A DNA stretch of 39,517 nt from Caryophanales bacterium UBA5026 (GTDB lineage: Bacteria; Bacillota_I; Bacilli_A; RF39; UBA660). The position numbers were made by a program, and so were the translations under genes. The DNA lies in assembly GCA_002416285.1 (NCBI GenBank), contig DICM01000018.1:1-39517 (forward strand), in the 5' to 3' direction. Positions within the stretch are counted from its first letter, which is position 1. Each line of letters starts with the position of its first letter. This document shows, one piece after another, positions 30,507-39,472 of this stretch. The notes beneath the pieces are model-generated. The model had not been told where the DNA came from, did no database searches, and saw only the letters and a program-made list of their open reading frames with translations.

Positions 30507-31496
30507 GTGTTTTCAAAAGATATAGGGATCGATCTAGGAACTGCTAATGTCCTGATTTTTGTAAAAGGACAAGGTGTAGTATTAAATGAACCAAGTGTAG
30601 TTGCAATTGATAGTGAAACGAAAAAACCGCTTGCAGTAGGACATGACGCTAGAAATATGTTGGGAAGAACCCCAGGGAAGGTTCATGCTATTCGTCCGAT
30701 GAAGGATGGTGTTATTGCTGATTTTGAAATTACAGAAATCATGCTTAACCATTTTATACGTAAGGTGAATGGGAAGAGTTTTTTGTCGCATCCACGGATT
30801 TTAATTTGTTGTCCTTCAAATATTACACCAGTAGAAAAAAATGCAATTAAAGAGGCTGCAGAAAGAACTGGTGCTAGAAAAGTTTTCTTAGAGGAAGAGC
30901 CTAAGGTTGCAGCACTAGGAGCAGGACTTGATATTGCAGCACCTAGTGGATCTATGGTAATTGATATAGGTGGAGGAACAACCGATATTGCTATTTTATC
31001 CCTTGGAGGAATTGTGACTTCCGCATCCATCAAAATTGCAGGAAATACATTTGACACGGATATCATGAAATATATTAAGGATAAATATAAATTGTTGATT
31101 GGGGATCAAACGGCAGAGGAAATTAAGCTCAAAATTGGTTCAGTATATCCAGATTCTTCTAAGGAAAAGATGGTTGTTAGAGGACGAGATTTAGTAACTG
31201 GACTTCCACATAGTGTGACTTTATGTAGTGGTGAAATCGAAGAGGCTTTACGGGAAAGTGCGTACTTAATTGTTCATTCTGCCAAATCAGTGTTAGAACA
31301 GACTCCACCTGAGTTATCTGCAGATATTATTCAAAATGGCATAATGGTTACTGGTGGAGGTGCACTTATTAAGGGGTTTGATCGTCTTCTAGCACATGAA
31401 TTAAAAGTACCTATTATTATTGCTGAAAGTCCACTTACATGTGTAGCTGAAGGTACTGGAATTCTTCTTGAGAATTTACACTTAATTGATAAATAG
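30507..31496 (+). CDS. mbl: Rod-shape-determining actin homologue Mbl (MreB family)
   Basis: This 329-residue bacterial actin organises sidewall synthesis. Phosphate-binding and hinge motifs are seen as DIGLDLGTANVLIF-like (here GIDLGTANVLIFVKG), MVIDIGGGTTDIAILSLGGIV and GIMVTGGGALIKGFD. An ICCPSNITPVEKNAIKEAAERTGA segment is typical of MreB/Mbl. It starts at GTG 30507 with AAGAGGT upstream. The spoIIID neighbour favours Mbl over MreB. Short intact C-terminus; no anomalies seen. Confidence 0.93.
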   Translation: MFSKDIGIDLGTANVLIFVKGQGVVLNEPSVVAIDSETKKPLAVGHDARNMLGRTPGKVHAIRPMKDGVIADFEITEIMLNHFIRKVNGKSFLSHPRILICCPSNITPVEKNAIKEAAERTGARKVFLEEEPKVAALGAGLDIAAPSGSMVIDIGGGTTDIAILSLGGIVTSASIKIAGNTFDTDIMKYIKDKYKLLIGDQTAEEIKLKIGSVYPDSSKEKMVVRGRDLVTGLPHSVTLCSGEIEEALRESAYLIVHSAKSVLEQTPPELSADIIQNGIMVTGGGALIKGFDRLLAHELKVPIIIAESPLTCVAEGTGILLENLHLIDK

Positions 31497-31520
31497 TTCA
31501 TTCTAAAGTGAACTTTTTTT
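31495..31520 (+). terminator. Intrinsic terminator of mbl
   Basis: AGTTCA/TGAACT stem (31495-31500 with 31509-31514), 8-nt loop, T-run to 31520. An extended -10 (TG at 31528-31529, TATAAT at 31531-31536) follows for the next gene. Confidence 0.8.
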
Positions 31521-31551
31521 GAATGTCTGTTATAATGTTAATGGTGATTTT

Positions 31552-32049
31552 ATGGAAACAAAAACTAGACTCGGATATTTTTTTGTAGCAGTTGCAATAA
31601 TTTTTATAATTTTAGGTGTGATTTGGTTTTTATATGATAGAATTGTTGTTCCGCCAGAATCAGGAACAAGTATCGTTGGGACGTATCAATATTCTTATAC
31701 TTATGAAATAAGTGGTTCAGAAGAGGATCCTAGTCCAGTTTCTGTCACACTTCAATTAGCTTTTCGTATGGATGAAGATGGGACTGCCTATTTGGTTGCT
31801 ACCAATGGTAATGAAGAACTTGAAAATACCAAAGGAAGCTATATAATAGAAGATAATGAAATTGTTTATACAAGATTATTTATAAGAAATGATGAAAGTT
31901 ATGATTTGTTATTTGAGACAAATGAATTGCCAAAAAAAGAACACTTTTTAATACAAGAAAATAGTGTTTTAGCAACCAGAAAGTATTTCAATAAAGTGTG
32001 CGATGATGATTTATCGATTGTACTTACTAAATATGATAATGACAACTAA
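31552..32049 (+). CDS. Uncharacterised membrane-anchored protein
   Basis: This 165-residue protein has one N-terminal hydrophobic segment (about 8-28, YFFVAVAIIFIILGVIWFLY). A small extracytoplasmic domain with alternating beta-like stretches (GTYQYSYTYEIS, VSVTLQLAFRMDEDGTAYLVA, KGSYIIEDNEIVYTRLFI) follows, which may be a lipocalin-like or META-like barrel. No family is recognised. The ATG at 31552 is chosen because it begins directly before the anchor; an earlier in-frame start at 31519 would overlap the promoter. It lies 33 bp before the tagO-type gene. Confidence 0.65.
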   Translation: METKTRLGYFFVAVAIIFIILGVIWFLYDRIVVPPESGTSIVGTYQYSYTYEISGSEEDPSPVSVTLQLAFRMDEDGTAYLVATNGNEELENTKGSYIIEDNEIVYTRLFIRNDESYDLLFETNELPKKEHFLIQENSVLATRKYFNKVCDDDLSIVLTKYDNDN

Positions 32050-32082
32050 AATAAACGATGATATAATGAACGAGGTGGTATT

Positions 32083-33171
32083 ATGACTTTAGAACTCATT
32101 CGAAAAATTGCGCTCTTAATTTTTGTTCCATTTTTATTTGTAACAATTTTTATTCCATATGTGAGAAAAATAGCGTTTCAAATTAATGCTGTGGACAACC
32201 ATATAGGTGGACGGCATATTCATAAAAAACCGATTCCCAAATTAGGTGGAGTAGCAATTTTCTTCGGGTTTTTATTTGGATATATGCTTTTTGGAATACA
32301 AAGTGCCATGATGAATGCAATTTTAATTGGAAGTTTTATTATTGTTTTAATTGGTGTTATTGACGATATAACAGAATTGAAACCAATGACAAAATTTCTA
32401 GGGCAACTTGCTGCTGCCTGCGTGGTTGTTTTTTATGGAAATATACTACTTAGTGATATTAGTGCATTCGGTGTCTATATCAATTTCAATATTATTTCTT
32501 ATCCATTAACAATCTTCTTTATATTAGGTTGCATCAACTGTATTAATTTTATTGATGGATTAGATGGGCTATCTGGGGGAATTAGCTTAATCTATTATCT
32601 AACGATTGGAATCATTGCAACAATTCAAGGAAAAATGGGATTAGACTTTATCCTTTCATTCGTTATGTTAGGATCCACTTTAGGTTTTTTAGTCTATAAT
32701 TTCAATCCTGCTATGATTTTTGCTGGAGATAGTGGAGCGATGTTTATGGGCTTTATTATTTCGATAATCGCATTGTTAGGTTTTAAAAATGTTACAATGA
32801 CATCATTAATTATTCCTTTACTTGTGTTAGCAATCCCAATATTGGATACTTTATTCGCTATTTTGAGAAGAACTTTAAAAGGGGAAAAAGTATCTCAAGG
32901 TGATCGCTTTCATATCCATCATCAATTACTCAATCGGAATTTTAGTCAAAGAACGGCTGTCTTAATTATTTTTGGTGTAGACTTGTTATTTGCTGCTGCT
33001 TCGATTGTATATGTTTTGAAGGATGCTTTACTAGGATATATTTTATATGGATTATTATTAGTTATTGTACTAGTGTTTGTAATAAAGACAAATGTTGTAT
33101 TTGATAAGGAAAGTGATACATTTTTTGTCCGAATCAAACAAAAGATAAAAAAAGTAGGAAAGAGAAACTAA
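32083..33171 (+). CDS. tagO: MraY/WecA-family glycosyl-1-phosphate transferase (TagO-like)
   Basis: This 362-residue polytopic membrane enzyme transfers GlcNAc-1-phosphate (or similar) to undecaprenyl phosphate, beginning teichoic acid or surface glycan synthesis. The family motifs are VDNHIGGRHIHKKPIPKLGG, a GVIDDITELKP Asp-Asp motif, NFIDGLDGLSGG, NPAMIFAGDSGAMFMGF and the HIHHQLL loop with conserved His. The DRFHIHH-form C-terminal loop and lack of MraY-specific features favour TagO/WecA over MraY. It ends in a terminator that overlaps the last codons. Confidence 0.88.
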   Translation: MTLELIRKIALLIFVPFLFVTIFIPYVRKIAFQINAVDNHIGGRHIHKKPIPKLGGVAIFFGFLFGYMLFGIQSAMMNAILIGSFIIVLIGVIDDITELKPMTKFLGQLAAACVVVFYGNILLSDISAFGVYINFNIISYPLTIFFILGCINCINFIDGLDGLSGGISLIYYLTIGIIATIQGKMGLDFILSFVMLGSTLGFLVYNFNPAMIFAGDSGAMFMGFIISIIALLGFKNVTMTSLIIPLLVLAIPILDTLFAILRRTLKGEKVSQGDRFHIHHQLLNRNFSQRTAVLIIFGVDLLFAAASIVYVLKDALLGYILYGLLLVIVLVFVIKTNVVFDKESDTFFVRIKQKIKKVGKRN

Positions 33172-33182
33172 CCTGCTTTTTT
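33148..33182 (+). terminator. Intrinsic terminator of the tagO-like gene
   Basis: An 11-bp stem (33148-33158 with 33172-33182, one T-G pair) with a 13-nt loop; the 3' arm ends in six T's. Confidence 0.7.
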
Positions 33183-33231
33183 ATTGTATTTTTTTCGTTA
33201 TTTTTCTGCATAATAAGAATAGGTGATTTTT

Positions 33232-33942
33232 ATGGCAGAAACTTTATCAACAATTCCACGCAGTTTATTTTCTTTATTAATCTTATTTGTTGTAACAAAG
33301 TGGATTGGTAAAAAACAAGTCTCACAGCTGAGTCTTTTTGATTATGTCGTTGGAATATCAATTGGTAATTTCGCTGCTGAAATGACTATCAATATGGATG
33401 CTCCATATGTTCATGGTGTTATTGCCGTTGCTGTATTTGGCCTTGTTGCCTATTTTGTTTCTTTTATTACAATGAAGAGTATTAAGTTAAGAAGATTTTT
33501 TATTGGTGTTCCAACAATTTTAGTTCAGAATGGGAAATTACTTGAGAAAAATTTTCAGAAGACAAAGTATGATATCAATGACTTTCTAGAGGAGTGTCGT
33601 AGTAACGGTTATTTTGATTTGAGTGAAATAGAATATGCGATTGTGGAAGCCAATGGAACTTTAAGTGTGTTACCAAAGGCAGAATATAAACCACTTACTC
33701 CGAAGGACATGCAACTGAAAGTTTCTAAAAGTAGCTTATGTGCGAATGTGATTATCGATGGCAGGATAATGGAGCAAAACTTAACAAATATGCATAAGGA
33801 AATATCGTGGTTAGAAAAGGAATTAAAGGTGCGAGGTTATCGTGAACCAAGTCCAATTTTATTGGCAACTTTGGATGAATCAGAAAAATTGGTAATTTAT
33901 GAAAGAAATGAGAATGTCAAGTCTTGTAATGTATTAGAGTGA
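33232..33942 (+). CDS. DUF421 membrane protein (YetF family)
   Basis: This 236-residue protein has three N-terminal hydrophobic segments (within about 1-85) and a cytoplasmic DUF421 domain. Typical elements are KWIGKKQVSQLSLFDYVVGISIGNFAAEMT, the GVPTILVQNGKLLEKNFQKTKYDINDFLEECRSNGYFDLSEIEYAIVE stretch and GTLSVLPK. Bacillus YetF-type proteins are spore-membrane or general membrane proteins of unclear role. The ATG at 33232 follows AGGTGAT; the GTG at 33223 is within that site. Confidence 0.88.
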   Translation: MAETLSTIPRSLFSLLILFVVTKWIGKKQVSQLSLFDYVVGISIGNFAAEMTINMDAPYVHGVIAVAVFGLVAYFVSFITMKSIKLRRFFIGVPTILVQNGKLLEKNFQKTKYDINDFLEECRSNGYFDLSEIEYAIVEANGTLSVLPKAEYKPLTPKDMQLKVSKSSLCANVIIDGRIMEQNLTNMHKEISWLEKELKVRGYREPSPILLATLDESEKLVIYERNENVKSCNVLE

Positions 33943-33946
33943 TTTC

Positions 33947-33975
33947 TTGTCACTTTGCTATTTCTTTGTTATACT
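33947..33975 (+). promoter_or_regulatory. Promoter of the Nudix gene
   Basis: TTGTCA (33947-33952), a 17-bp spacer and TATACT (33970-33975), 21 bp before the start. Confidence 0.7.
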
Positions 33976-33995
33976 AATAACTGGAGTTGAATATC

Positions 33996-34448
33996 ATGAA
34001 TCAAAATCGAGAATTTTGTGCATCTGTGTTTATTATTGATCCTAGTACAAAAAAAATTCTATTAGTAAAACATAAGAAATTTCATAAGTGGGTTCAACCT
34101 GGCGGACATATTGAAAAAAATGAAACACCAGAAGAGGCTGCTATGCGTGAAGTATGGGAGGAAACAGGAATAAAGATTACGTTATTAGGTGATCGTTTTC
34201 CAAGAGAAAGTGATTATATAAGACCACTTGGTATCCAGTGTAATCGAAATCTTATGGGTCAAATTCACATCGATATTACGTATCCAGCCATTCCCAATCG
34301 TGATCAAGAATTAATTATCAGTGATGAAAGTACTGATATTGGTTGGTTTTCAAGGGAAGAACTAGAATTGATTAATGTGTTTGAAGATGTTAAAATAAGT
34401 ATGGATTATATTTTAAAAAATTATTTTTTTGTAGAACAGTTAATATAA
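33996..34448 (+). CDS. Nudix hydrolase
   Basis: This 150-residue protein is a pyrophosphohydrolase of nucleoside diphosphates linked to another moiety. The full Nudix box is present as GGHIEKNETPEEAAMREVWEETGI (G-x5-E-x7-REVxEExGI with the metal-binding Glu residues). The substrate cannot be predicted. The ATG at 33996 is preceded by CTGGAGT. It is monocistronic, with its own promoter and a downstream terminator. Confidence 0.92.
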   Translation: MNQNREFCASVFIIDPSTKKILLVKHKKFHKWVQPGGHIEKNETPEEAAMREVWEETGIKITLLGDRFPRESDYIRPLGIQCNRNLMGQIHIDITYPAIPNRDQELIISDESTDIGWFSREELELINVFEDVKISMDYILKNYFFVEQLI

Positions 34449-34813
34449 AAAGGTTGTCTTTATGAATATTCATTTTGTGCTTAAATTATATGAAGCAGAC
34501 TATAACTAATATTAGAAATACAATAGTTATATCTTAAAAGGTTTATTTCATAGTAAAAAGTGTATAAGAAATTATACATTTTTTGCTATACTATTTATGT
34601 AAATATTAGAGTTAGTATAAATTTGTTTTTATTTAAAATAGTTTATCTTGACGTTATACAGATTGTTCTATCCGATAAACTCTCCCAGATATGATATAAT
34701 GCTTCTAAAGCTAGCATTTTCAAATTGAAAATAACAATTTTGAAATTATGAAGAAAAGTGAATATATAGAGAGTTTTATAATTGAATTAAAAAACAGAAA
34801 ATGAGTGAATGTA
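34449..34813 (+). other. Intergenic region with hairpins and a candidate promoter, no gene
   Basis: These 365 bp hold no convincing frame. Seen are an 8-bp stem (34501-34508 with 34524-34531), the terminator at 34555-34584, an extended -10 element (TGATATAAT, 34692-34700) and AT-rich self-complementary segments at about 34717-34745. The -10 element probably serves the DUF2207-like gene, leaving a leader of about 100 nt. Confidence 0.5.
34555..34584 (+). terminator. Intrinsic terminator after the Nudix gene
   Basis: TGTATAA/TTATACA stem (34561-34567 with 34572-34578), extended by A-T pairs, GAAA (GNRA) loop, and six T's to 34584. Confidence 0.85.
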
Positions 34814-35989
34814 ATGAAAAAACGTAGAGTAAAGACTGGATATAATAAAAAAGGGTACTTATATGATGCATTAGTTTGCTATTTTATTGTAGAACTAGTT
34901 TCAAGTTTATATAGTTATCCGTTTATGTTAACAAGGGGGATTTTCGCATTTCTATCCATTACGGTAAGCATTCTTCCCGAATTTCATAATTTAACAGTAT
35001 TTTTAGGTTGGTGTTATTTTTCTATATCAGTTGCTTTGATTTATGTATTATTTGCTTTGCTTATCTCTTTTCCTTTTATAGCAATATATTTTGGAATCAA
35101 ATTAGCAAGTAGAAAACATTTTAAAGAAGATACAATTTATAATGTCGAAATGGATATATCTTATTATCGAGATGTTTTCAAAGATATAAGTCCAACCACA
35201 ATTAGTTTACTAATGGATCTGAAATTAGAATATTCAAAAGACACTTCAGCTACACTTTTGAAACTTTATTACCAAGAAGCTATAGATTTTATCGATCGTC
35301 AAATTATAATTAAAGAGACTAATGATAATAAACTAAAAAATAGTGAACACGCACTATTGAATATTCTTAAAAATGATAAAATTTCTAGACCATCTTTCAT
35401 GACATGGGAAAGACAATGTATCGATGAGGCTGTTGCTGAGGGGTATGTTAGACATAAAAATTCAAAAACAAAAGTATTAAATCATGTTGCATTTTTAGCT
35501 CTGTTGTTTATTTTAAATGTTTATCTTTTTAAAACTTTATTTTTAAATGAAACTGTAGCTCCTGTTGAAATCCCAATTTTAGAAAAATATGATGAAGAGA
35601 TAAATGGGAATGTTACTAATATAGAAATTGTGAAAGATCCAGCATTTATTTCATCGATGATAAATCTATCAAAGATAATTTCAGGAGCAATCGCGGGAAT
35701 AACTCTAATCATAATACCTATTTATGGTTTTGTTTATATTATTACTTATAAAATGAAACGTTATAAATTAAAAAGAACGAAACTAGGCAATGAATTAACG
35801 GAAAAAATTGTTGGTTTGAAAAACTTCATTCATGATTTTAGTTTGTTATCGGAGGCCAACAAAGAACACTTAAAAATATGGCAAGATTATTTAATCTATG
35901 CGATTGTTTTAGAAGAAAATTCAAGAGTTGTCAATGAAATTGGAAACTATTATAAAATTGATTTAAATAGTTTTCAGGTTTATAAATAA
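34814..35989 (+). CDS. DUF2207 C-terminal-like membrane protein
   Basis: This 391-residue protein has two or three N-terminal hydrophobic segments (within about 15-105), a soluble middle, and two further segments (about 220-238 and 285-310). The C-terminal tail contains LGNELTEKIVGLKNFIHDFSLLSEANKEHLKIWQDYLIYAIVL, which matches the end of DUF2207 predicted membrane proteins. The large N-terminal extracellular domain of typical DUF2207 is not present, and other membrane segments take its place. The ribosome binding site is weak, and an in-frame GTG at 34805 is an alternative start. Function unknown. Confidence 0.65.
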   Translation: MKKRRVKTGYNKKGYLYDALVCYFIVELVSSLYSYPFMLTRGIFAFLSITVSILPEFHNLTVFLGWCYFSISVALIYVLFALLISFPFIAIYFGIKLASRKHFKEDTIYNVEMDISYYRDVFKDISPTTISLLMDLKLEYSKDTSATLLKLYYQEAIDFIDRQIIIKETNDNKLKNSEHALLNILKNDKISRPSFMTWERQCIDEAVAEGYVRHKNSKTKVLNHVAFLALLFILNVYLFKTLFLNETVAPVEIPILEKYDEEINGNVTNIEIVKDPAFISSMINLSKIISGAIAGITLIIIPIYGFVYIITYKMKRYKLKRTKLGNELTEKIVGLKNFIHDFSLLSEANKEHLKIWQDYLIYAIVLEENSRVVNEIGNYYKIDLNSFQVYK

Positions 35990-36123
35990 AACCGGTTCTA
36001 TCGAATTGTCTTTCTGTTTATTTCTTTGATTATTGTTTGAACTTCTTTTTTGAATAATTTTTTATTAAATATCCATAGTAATAAGAGAAATATAATTTAA
36101 TTAAAACAGAACTATATAAGTCA

Positions 36124-36522
36124 TTATGTGAGTGTTCTTTCCATATTTCTAACTGTTCTTGTTTTCCTGTTCAGTAATTGCTCTTGCAATAATTCATCAT
36201 TGACAAAGATCCAATAAAGAAATCGATCATATTTGTCTTTGGAAGCATTTAGATCTGATTCTAATATTATTGAGTTTTCCTTTAATAAGGTTTCGCAAGT
36301 ATAATTACTAGCTGCTTTTCCATAAGGTTCAGTTCTCTTGGTCGGGTGTTTTATTTTAGGAGTATCAATTGCAAGAAATCGAACTTTTAATACTTCATTT
36401 TGAGCATTAAAATAAGCTGTATCGCCATCGGTACATTTATTTAATTTGACAGATAGTCTCTTTGCTGTAACGGAAATAGGTAGGCATAATTCTAGAAATA
36501 ATAAAAATAGCATTCTCTTCAT
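36124..36522 (-). pseudogene. Decayed staphylococcal nuclease-like (SNase) gene
   Basis: The 132-residue frame has a signal-like N-terminus (about 1-20) and SNase segments CTDGDTAYF, VRFLAIDTPKIKHP, EPYGKAASNY and DKYDRFLYWIFV. Catalytic Arg positions are kept (in VRF and YDR), but the Glu of DTPE is Lys. After QEQLLN the frame ends in NRKTRTVRNMERTLT, which does not fit the family. In the next frame, just downstream, GKQEQLEIWKEHSHND resembles the usual SNase tail (KEKLxIW). A deletion of some 20-25 codons with a frame change would explain this. Signals for a secreted thermonuclease that is probably inactive. On the minus strand there is GAGAGATCCT before the ATG. Confidence 0.65.
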
Positions 36523-36631
36523 AGGATCTCTCTTGTTTATTATATCGTAGATAAAGTGTAAATTCCATACATAGTTCTACTTGTTTTGCGTATCTTAACG
36601 TGTTATAATAAGGCCGAATCGGAGGGATAAA

Positions 36632-37378
36632 ATGGAAGATGATAAAATGTTATTTCCAGAAAGTTTTGATTTGAATCAAAAAACAGTCGTGAATCTCGAT
36701 GGAAATATTTTTGATCTTAATGCTCCTTTAGAACATGGTGAAAAATTTTTGTTGACCTATCATGATCCGAGCAAAGATTCATTAGTTCATGAATATGTAA
36801 TTAATCCCGAGGATAATACTATGACGTATTGCTTATATCAAAATAGAATGCAATCTTCTAATGCTGATGGAGGGAATCCAATTTACTTTGTCCGAGCTGT
36901 TATGGATAGCAACGGCAATTATGAATGTAAGTTAAATGATGTCTATCCATATGTAGCAAAAGAGAAATTTGAAAATCCTAAATTAGGTGAGATATTTGAA
37001 CGACGTTATCTAGTCGAGAATGATTTATATCATAGTAGTACGGCTGGACCACTGGTAAATGGTGTTACTAGACTTTACTCTTGTCCTAAGGTAGAACAAC
37101 AGGGAAAGGTAACTTCCCCACCACCCAGATATTTAGGAGAAGTTAGTTATGTAAAGGCTCTTAGCGATCCGGTTTCCTTTCCGCTTCCAGTAAATGCCCC
37201 AGAGGATCTTTTTACGGATACCTTTGAAACGGAAAATGTTTTAGCCAGTCGAGATATCACTTATGATCAATTACTTCGTGAACGAGGAAAGCTATTTAGT
37301 ATGAAAGAAATTTTACATATTGTAAAAGAATATGATCCAAAGGTAAAGGTTTACGAGTTTGATCGTAATGTTGCCTAA
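36632..37378 (+). CDS. Uncharacterised soluble protein
   Basis: This 248-residue protein lacks a signal peptide and membrane segments, and I do not recognise a family. It is acidic, with recognisable but unassigned stretches such as YCLYQNRMQSSNADGG, GPLVNGVTRLYSC and a Pro-rich PPPRYLGEVSYVKALSDPVSFPLPVNAPEDLF. The C-terminal part (about 205-245) looks helical. GGAGGG before the ATG and coding-like codon use support that it is real. It is single, ended by a terminator at 37429-37448. Confidence 0.7.
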   Translation: MEDDKMLFPESFDLNQKTVVNLDGNIFDLNAPLEHGEKFLLTYHDPSKDSLVHEYVINPEDNTMTYCLYQNRMQSSNADGGNPIYFVRAVMDSNGNYECKLNDVYPYVAKEKFENPKLGEIFERRYLVENDLYHSSTAGPLVNGVTRLYSCPKVEQQGKVTSPPPRYLGEVSYVKALSDPVSFPLPVNAPEDLFTDTFETENVLASRDITYDQLLRERGKLFSMKEILHIVKEYDPKVKVYEFDRNVA

Positions 37379-37428
37379 TAATTGTGTTATTAAATTTGGC
37401 TTTCAAATAGAAAAACAAATGGAGGAAT

Positions 37429-37448
37429 GCGATAATATCGCTTTTTTT
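37429..37448 (+). terminator. Intrinsic terminator before typA
   Basis: GCGAT/ATCGC stem (37429-37433 with 37437-37441), AAT loop, seven T's. Confidence 0.8.
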
Positions 37449-37467
37449 CATGAATGCAATAAAAATA

Positions 37468-37497
37468 TTTACAAATTAAATTTATGTGTGTTATAAT
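37468..37497 (+). promoter_or_regulatory. Promoter of typA
   Basis: TTTACA (37468-37473), an 18-bp spacer and TATAAT (37492-37497), 28 bp before the start. Confidence 0.75.
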
Positions 37498-37525
37498 ACC
37501 ACAAGCAAAAAGGGAAGTGTATAGA

Positions 37526-39340
37526 ATGAAAAATATTCGAAATATTGCTATTATAGCCCATGTTGACCATGGGAAAACAACTTTGGTAGATCAATTATTA
37601 AAAAAATCAGGTACGTTCCGTGAAAATGAAACAGTGGATGAACGTGTAATGGATAGTAATGCCATTGAAAAAGAAAGAGGTATTACAATCTTAGCTAAAA
37701 CTACTGCAGTTGATCATAATGGGTGTAGAATTAATATTCTAGACACTCCAGGACATGCGGATTTTGGTGGAGAAGTAGAGAGAATCATGAACATGGTAGA
37801 CGGTGTTTTACTTGTTGTAGATGCCTATGAAGGTACTATGCCCCAGACGAGATTCGTATTAAAGAAAGCTTTAGATGCTGGAGTAACTCCAATTGTTGTT
37901 GTCAATAAAATTGATAAACCAACAGCTAGGCCATCAGCAGTTATCGATGAAGTGTTAGATCTTTTCATCGAATTAGGTGCTGATGAAAATCAATTGGAAT
38001 TCCCAGTTGTATATGCATCTGCTTTAAATGGAACTTCTAGTTTAGAAGAGGATTTGTCAACTCAAAAAGAAACAATGGATCCGATTTTGGATATGATCGT
38101 CGATTATATCCCTGCTCCTAAAGTAGAGTTAGACGGACCTTTTCGTTTTCAACCGGCATTATTAGATTATAACGACTTTGTTGGTCGTATTGGTATCGGT
38201 GTTGTAAACCGTGGACAAGTGAGATTAAATGATATGGTTTCATGTGTTCGCCTAGATGGTTCAATTAAGCAATTCCGTATCCAAAAAATGTTTGGATATA
38301 TAGGATTAAAACGTATCGAAATTAATGAGGCAGCAGCTGGAGATATTATTGCCATTGCTGGATTACCAGATATTGGGGTTGGAGAAACTGTTTGTGCAAT
38401 TGGGCATGAAGAGGCACTTCCACCTTTAAGAATTGATGAGCCAACTTTACAAATGACTTTTGGTGTTAATACCAGTCCATTTGTTGGGCGTGAAGGAAAA
38501 ATTATTACTGCGCGTAAAATTGAAGAACGTCTATTAAAAGAAACAGAAAAAGATGTGTCTTTAAAAGTTGCTCCAAATGATTCTGAATCCTTTATTGTAT
38601 CAGGCCGTGGGGAATTACATTTATCAATTTTAATTGAAAATATGCGCCGTGAAGGATTTGAACTTCAAGTTTCAAAACCAGAAGTTATTAAGAAAAATAT
38701 TGATGGCGTTATGTGTGAACCATTTGAAGATGTTCAAATTGATGTTCCAGAGGAATATGTTGGAAGTGTTATTGAAGCTTTAGGCAATCGTGAAGGTATC
38801 ATGGAAAACATGATGACTCAAGAAGGTCAAACAAGATTACTTTACGTTGTTCCTTCTCGTGGATTAATTGGATTTACGACTGAATTTATGACTATGACAA
38901 AAGGATATGGTATGCTTAGTCATACTTATAAAGAATACCGTCCTTTAGCTGGTGGTCGTGTAGGAGAACGTAAACTTGGCGTTTTAGTTTCTATGGAAAA
39001 TGGAAAAGCAACAGCTTATTCATTAGGTTCCTTAGAAGATCGTGGTATCATGTTTATTGAACCGGGAACAGAAGTATATGAAGGGATGATTGTTGGTGAA
39101 CACAGTCATGAAAATGATTTGGCTGTAAACCCTGTTAAAGGTAAAAATTTAACAAATACTCGTAGTTCATCTAAAGATCATACAGTTGTGTTAAACCGTC
39201 CAAGACTAATGAGTCTTGAATATTGTCTAGATTATATTAATTCAGATGAATTAGTAGAAGTAACACCAGTTTCATATCGTATGAGAAAAAGAATTTTAAA
39301 TACCAATGAACGTAAAAAATATGATAGTAGAAAAGCCTAA
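37526..39340 (+). CDS. typA: Ribosome-associated translational GTPase TypA/BipA
   Basis: This 604-residue EF-G-like GTPase affects 50S assembly and stress adaptation. G motifs are AHVDHGKTT (G1), RGITI (G2), DTPGHADF (G3), NKIDKP (G4) and SAL (G5). The C-terminal TypA-specific part has ETVCAIGHEEALPPLRIDEPT, FMTMTKGYGMLSHTYKEY and KGKNLTNTRSSSKD. The length is standard. The ATG at 37526 gives the family N-terminus (KNIRNIAIIAHVDHG); an in-frame ATG at 37484 overlaps the promoter. It is a monocistron. Confidence 0.97.
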   Translation: MKNIRNIAIIAHVDHGKTTLVDQLLKKSGTFRENETVDERVMDSNAIEKERGITILAKTTAVDHNGCRINILDTPGHADFGGEVERIMNMVDGVLLVVDAYEGTMPQTRFVLKKALDAGVTPIVVVNKIDKPTARPSAVIDEVLDLFIELGADENQLEFPVVYASALNGTSSLEEDLSTQKETMDPILDMIVDYIPAPKVELDGPFRFQPALLDYNDFVGRIGIGVVNRGQVRLNDMVSCVRLDGSIKQFRIQKMFGYIGLKRIEINEAAAGDIIAIAGLPDIGVGETVCAIGHEEALPPLRIDEPTLQMTFGVNTSPFVGREGKIITARKIEERLLKETEKDVSLKVAPNDSESFIVSGRGELHLSILIENMRREGFELQVSKPEVIKKNIDGVMCEPFEDVQIDVPEEYVGSVIEALGNREGIMENMMTQEGQTRLLYVVPSRGLIGFTTEFMTMTKGYGMLSHTYKEYRPLAGGRVGERKLGVLVSMENGKATAYSLGSLEDRGIMFIEPGTEVYEGMIVGEHSHENDLAVNPVKGKNLTNTRSSSKDHTVVLNRPRLMSLEYCLDYINSDELVEVTPVSYRMRKRILNTNERKKYDSRKA

Positions 39341-39351
39341 AAGGCTTTTTT
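39331..39351 (+). terminator. Intrinsic terminator of typA
   Basis: AAAAGCCT/AGGCTTTT stem (39331-39338 with 39342-39349), AAA loop, T-run; overlaps the typA stop. Confidence 0.85.
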
Positions 39352-39441
39352 AATTTGTAAAAGGTCTTCCATTCATTATAAGAAAGAGAAAGTACTTTTC
39401 TTAATTTAGACAAGGACAATAATAGCAAATAGTTTAATAAT

Positions 39442-39472
39442 AAAACGTTCCAAAAATTCTGGAACGTTTTTT
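39442..39472. terminator. Second strong terminator near the window end
   Basis: An 11-bp perfect stem (39442-39452 with 39460-39470), a 7-nt loop and T's on the plus strand. The minus strand also has a T-rich tail. It probably ends a minus-strand gene beyond the window, or backs up the typA terminator. Between 39352 and 39441 I see no gene. Confidence 0.75.

Noticed and set aside
30683..31066. 127-residue minus-strand frame inside mbl
   Set aside because: It is antisense to the conserved MreB/Mbl core, has no ribosome binding site and no recognisable domain.
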